A program made the translations under genes and the position numbers. The notes under the pieces were generated by a model. The model ran no database searches. It was given only the letters and a program-made list of their open reading frames with translations, and was not told where the DNA came from. Shown one piece after another: positions 6,186 to 7,338 of a stretch of DNA of 7,338 nucleotides (position 1 is the stretch's first letter; every line of letters starts with the position of its first letter). The stretch is from Acetobacteraceae bacterium UBA6159. GTDB lineage: Bacteria > Pseudomonadota > Alphaproteobacteria > Acetobacterales > Acetobacteraceae. The stretch covers positions 1-7,338 of the forward strand of contig DIUL01000230.1 of assembly GCA_002422345.1 (NCBI GenBank), read 5' to 3'.

Positions 6186-7175
6186 ATGACCACGCTTCTG
6201 ACCGGTGCCACCGGTTTCGTCGGCTCCGCCGTCGCGCGGGTGTTGGCCGAACGCGGCCACGACCTGCGCCTGCTGGTCCGCGCGGGCAGCGACCGGCGCA
6301 ACGTCGCGGGGCTGGACGCCGAACTGGTGACCGGCGACCTGACCGACCCCGCCTCGCTCGATCGCGCCGCCGCCGGCTGCCGCTATGTCGTCCATGTCGC
6401 CGCCGACTACCGGATCTGGGTGCGTGACCCTCAGGAGATGCTGCGTGCCAACGTCGGGGGCGCGGTCGCCATGGTCCGCGCCGCCGGCCGCGCCGGCGCC
6501 GAACGGATCGTGCATTGCAGCTCCGTCGCCGCCCTGGGCCTGATCGGCGACGGGACCCTGTCGGATGAGGACACGCCGGCGAAGGAGTCCGATTTCATCG
6601 GCACCTACAAGCGCTCGAAATTCCTGGCCGAACAGGCGGTGCTGGCGCTGGCTCGGGCCGAGAACCTGCCGGTCGTTATCGTCAACCCGGCCGCTCCAGT
6701 CGGTCCGCGCGACATCAAGCCGACGCCGACAGGGAAGATGATCCGGGACGCCGCCGCGGGGCAGATGCCGGCCTATATCGATACCGGGCTGAACATCGTC
6801 CACGTCGATGACGTCGCGCTCGGCCACGTGCTGGCGCTGGAGCGGGGCCGCATCCATGAACGCTATGTCCTGGGCGGGGAGAACATGCCGCTGAAGGACG
6901 TGCTGGCGCTGGTGGCAGATGTGGCCGGGCGCCGGCCTCCGTCGATCCGCCTGCCGGAGGGCGCGGTCTGGCCCGTCGCCTGGGTGATGGAGATGTTCGC
7001 GAACCTGACCGGCATTCCGCCTTTGGTCACGCGGGATCATCTGAAGATGGCGCGGAAGAAGATGTTCTATTCCTCGGCCAAGGCGATCCGGGAACTCGGC
7101 TACCAGCCCCGCCCGGTGCGCCTGGCGGTGGAGGATGCGGTGGCCTGGTTCCGTGCGAATGGCATGCTGAAATGA
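6186..7175 (+). CDS. hpnA: Hopanoid-associated sugar epimerase HpnA
   Basis: A 329-residue extended short-chain dehydrogenase/reductase, full length for HpnA. The Rossmann nucleotide-binding motif TGATGFVGS is at 6-14, Asp51 in GDLTD follows, and the catalytic triad is visible as Ser112/113 in CSSVAALG, Tyr141 and Lys145 in YKRSK. HpnA-type hallmarks are VHVAADYRIW (69-78), VNPAAPVGPRDIKPTPTGKMI, MPAYIDTGLNIVHVDDVALGH, YVLGGEN and ARKKMFYSSAKAIRELGY. It is expected to be a soluble NAD(P)-dependent enzyme acting on a nucleotide sugar or the ribosyl side chain of extended hopanoids; its exact reaction is not settled. ATG at 6186 follows a weak AGGCGG about eight bases upstream. It is divergent from hpnL. 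No hpnB or other hopanoid gene follows within the window; a repeat tract begins right after the stop. Confidence 0.93.
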   Translation: MTTLLTGATGFVGSAVARVLAERGHDLRLLVRAGSDRRNVAGLDAELVTGDLTDPASLDRAAAGCRYVVHVAADYRIWVRDPQEMLRANVGGAVAMVRAAGRAGAERIVHCSSVAALGLIGDGTLSDEDTPAKESDFIGTYKRSKFLAEQAVLALARAENLPVVIVNPAAPVGPRDIKPTPTGKMIRDAAAGQMPAYIDTGLNIVHVDDVALGHVLALERGRIHERYVLGGENMPLKDVLALVADVAGRRPPSIRLPEGAVWPVAWVMEMFANLTGIPPLVTRDHLKMARKKMFYSSAKAIRELGYQPRPVRLAVEDAVAWFRANGMLK

Positions 7176-7176
7176 T

Positions 7177-7204
7177 GGCGGGCTGGGTGGCAGCGGCTGG
7201 GTTT
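7177..7204. repeat. Degenerate partial copy of the downstream tandem repeat
   Basis: Starting two bases after the hpnA stop, GGCGGGCTGGGTGGCAGCGG resembles the start of the 36-bp unit (GGTGGGCGGGTGGCACCGG) with one inserted base and a few substitutions. It is shorter than the period and was recognised only by eye. Confidence 0.4.
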
Positions 7205-7312
7205 GGTGGGCGGGGGGCGTCGGCTATTCCGTCTCGCCACGGTGGGCGGGTGGCACCGGCCCTTTCCCCGCGTCATGGTGGGCGGGTGGCGCCGGCCTTT
7301 CCCCCCCGTCAT
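7205..7312. repeat. 36-bp-period tandem repeat, three copies
   Basis: Units begin with GGTGGGCGG at 7205, 7241 and 7277, exactly 36 bases apart, and a fourth start (GGTGGGCG) falls at 7313. Units two and three differ at 4 of 36 positions; unit one differs from unit two at 11. Because 36 is a multiple of three, an open frame on the minus strand (7336 down to 7100) reads the tract as 12-residue repeats of the form PTMTxGKGRxHP. That frame runs 76 bases antisense into hpnA and has no sensible domain, so I treat the tract as non-coding. Confidence 0.8.
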
Positions 7313-7338
7313 GGTGGGCGCAGGCCCACCACCCACGA
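7307..7338. repeat. Palindromic unit ending the repeat tract
   Basis: TGGTGGGC (7312-7319) pairs perfectly with GCCCACCA (7324-7331) around a GCAG loop, flanked by CGTCA and CCCACGA. The layout CGTCATGG, stem, loop, stem, CCACxCACGA resembles dispersed palindromes I associate with alphaproteobacterial intergenic regions; this is from memory. It could help end hpnA transcription but lacks a T-tract. It reaches the window edge. Confidence 0.5.

Noticed and set aside
7100..7336. Minus-strand frame with 12-residue repeats at the right edge
   Set aside because: Open only because the repeat period is a multiple of three; it overlaps hpnA antisense and lacks any domain or ribosome binding site visible in the window. 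Kept as a repeat, though coding cannot be fully excluded at the edge.

Overview
The window is GC-rich DNA with tightly packed genes, strong purine-rich ribosome binding sites and two hopanoid-associated genes (hpnA and hpnL). This points to an alphaproteobacterium. The Acetobacteraceae/Rhodospirillales side of the class is my best guess, based on protein flavour and on the intergenic palindromes; this is inference, not a search result. I see no tRNA, rRNA, CRISPR, transposase or phage gene.

Positions 1-2452 (+) hold four closely spaced genes that look like one operon: an OmpA-type peptidoglycan-binding lipoprotein, a secreted DUF2092 protein, a secreted Gly/Ala/Thr-rich repeat protein with a cysteine-containing C-terminal module, and a small cysteine-rich DUF1272 protein. 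Three of the four have export signals, so this reads as a cell-envelope module of unknown function. It is the least understood part of the window.

Positions 2449-4973 hold a divergent pair: an M20 zinc peptidase of the glutamate-carboxypeptidase type (-) and a 12-TM major facilitator (+). They are separated by a 152-bp control region with an imperfect dyad. A hydrolase next to an importer suggests uptake and cleavage of an amidated or peptidic nutrient. The peptidase gene runs into DUF1272 so tightly that the two stop codons share one TTAA.

Positions 4975-7175 hold a second divergent pair: hpnL (-, hopanoid-associated flippase-like membrane protein) and hpnA (+, NAD-dependent sugar epimerase family). 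The 236-bp gap between them contains a strong GC-rich hairpin and a short perfect palindrome. hpnL ends one base from the end of the MFS gene.

Positions 7176-7338 carry no convincing gene. They hold a 36-bp-period tandem repeat that ends in a palindromic unit resembling dispersed alphaproteobacterial intergenic repeats.

No clear new defence or mobile system is present. The best candidates for something undescribed are the OmpA/DUF2092/repeat-protein/DUF1272 cluster and the structured repeats around hpnA.
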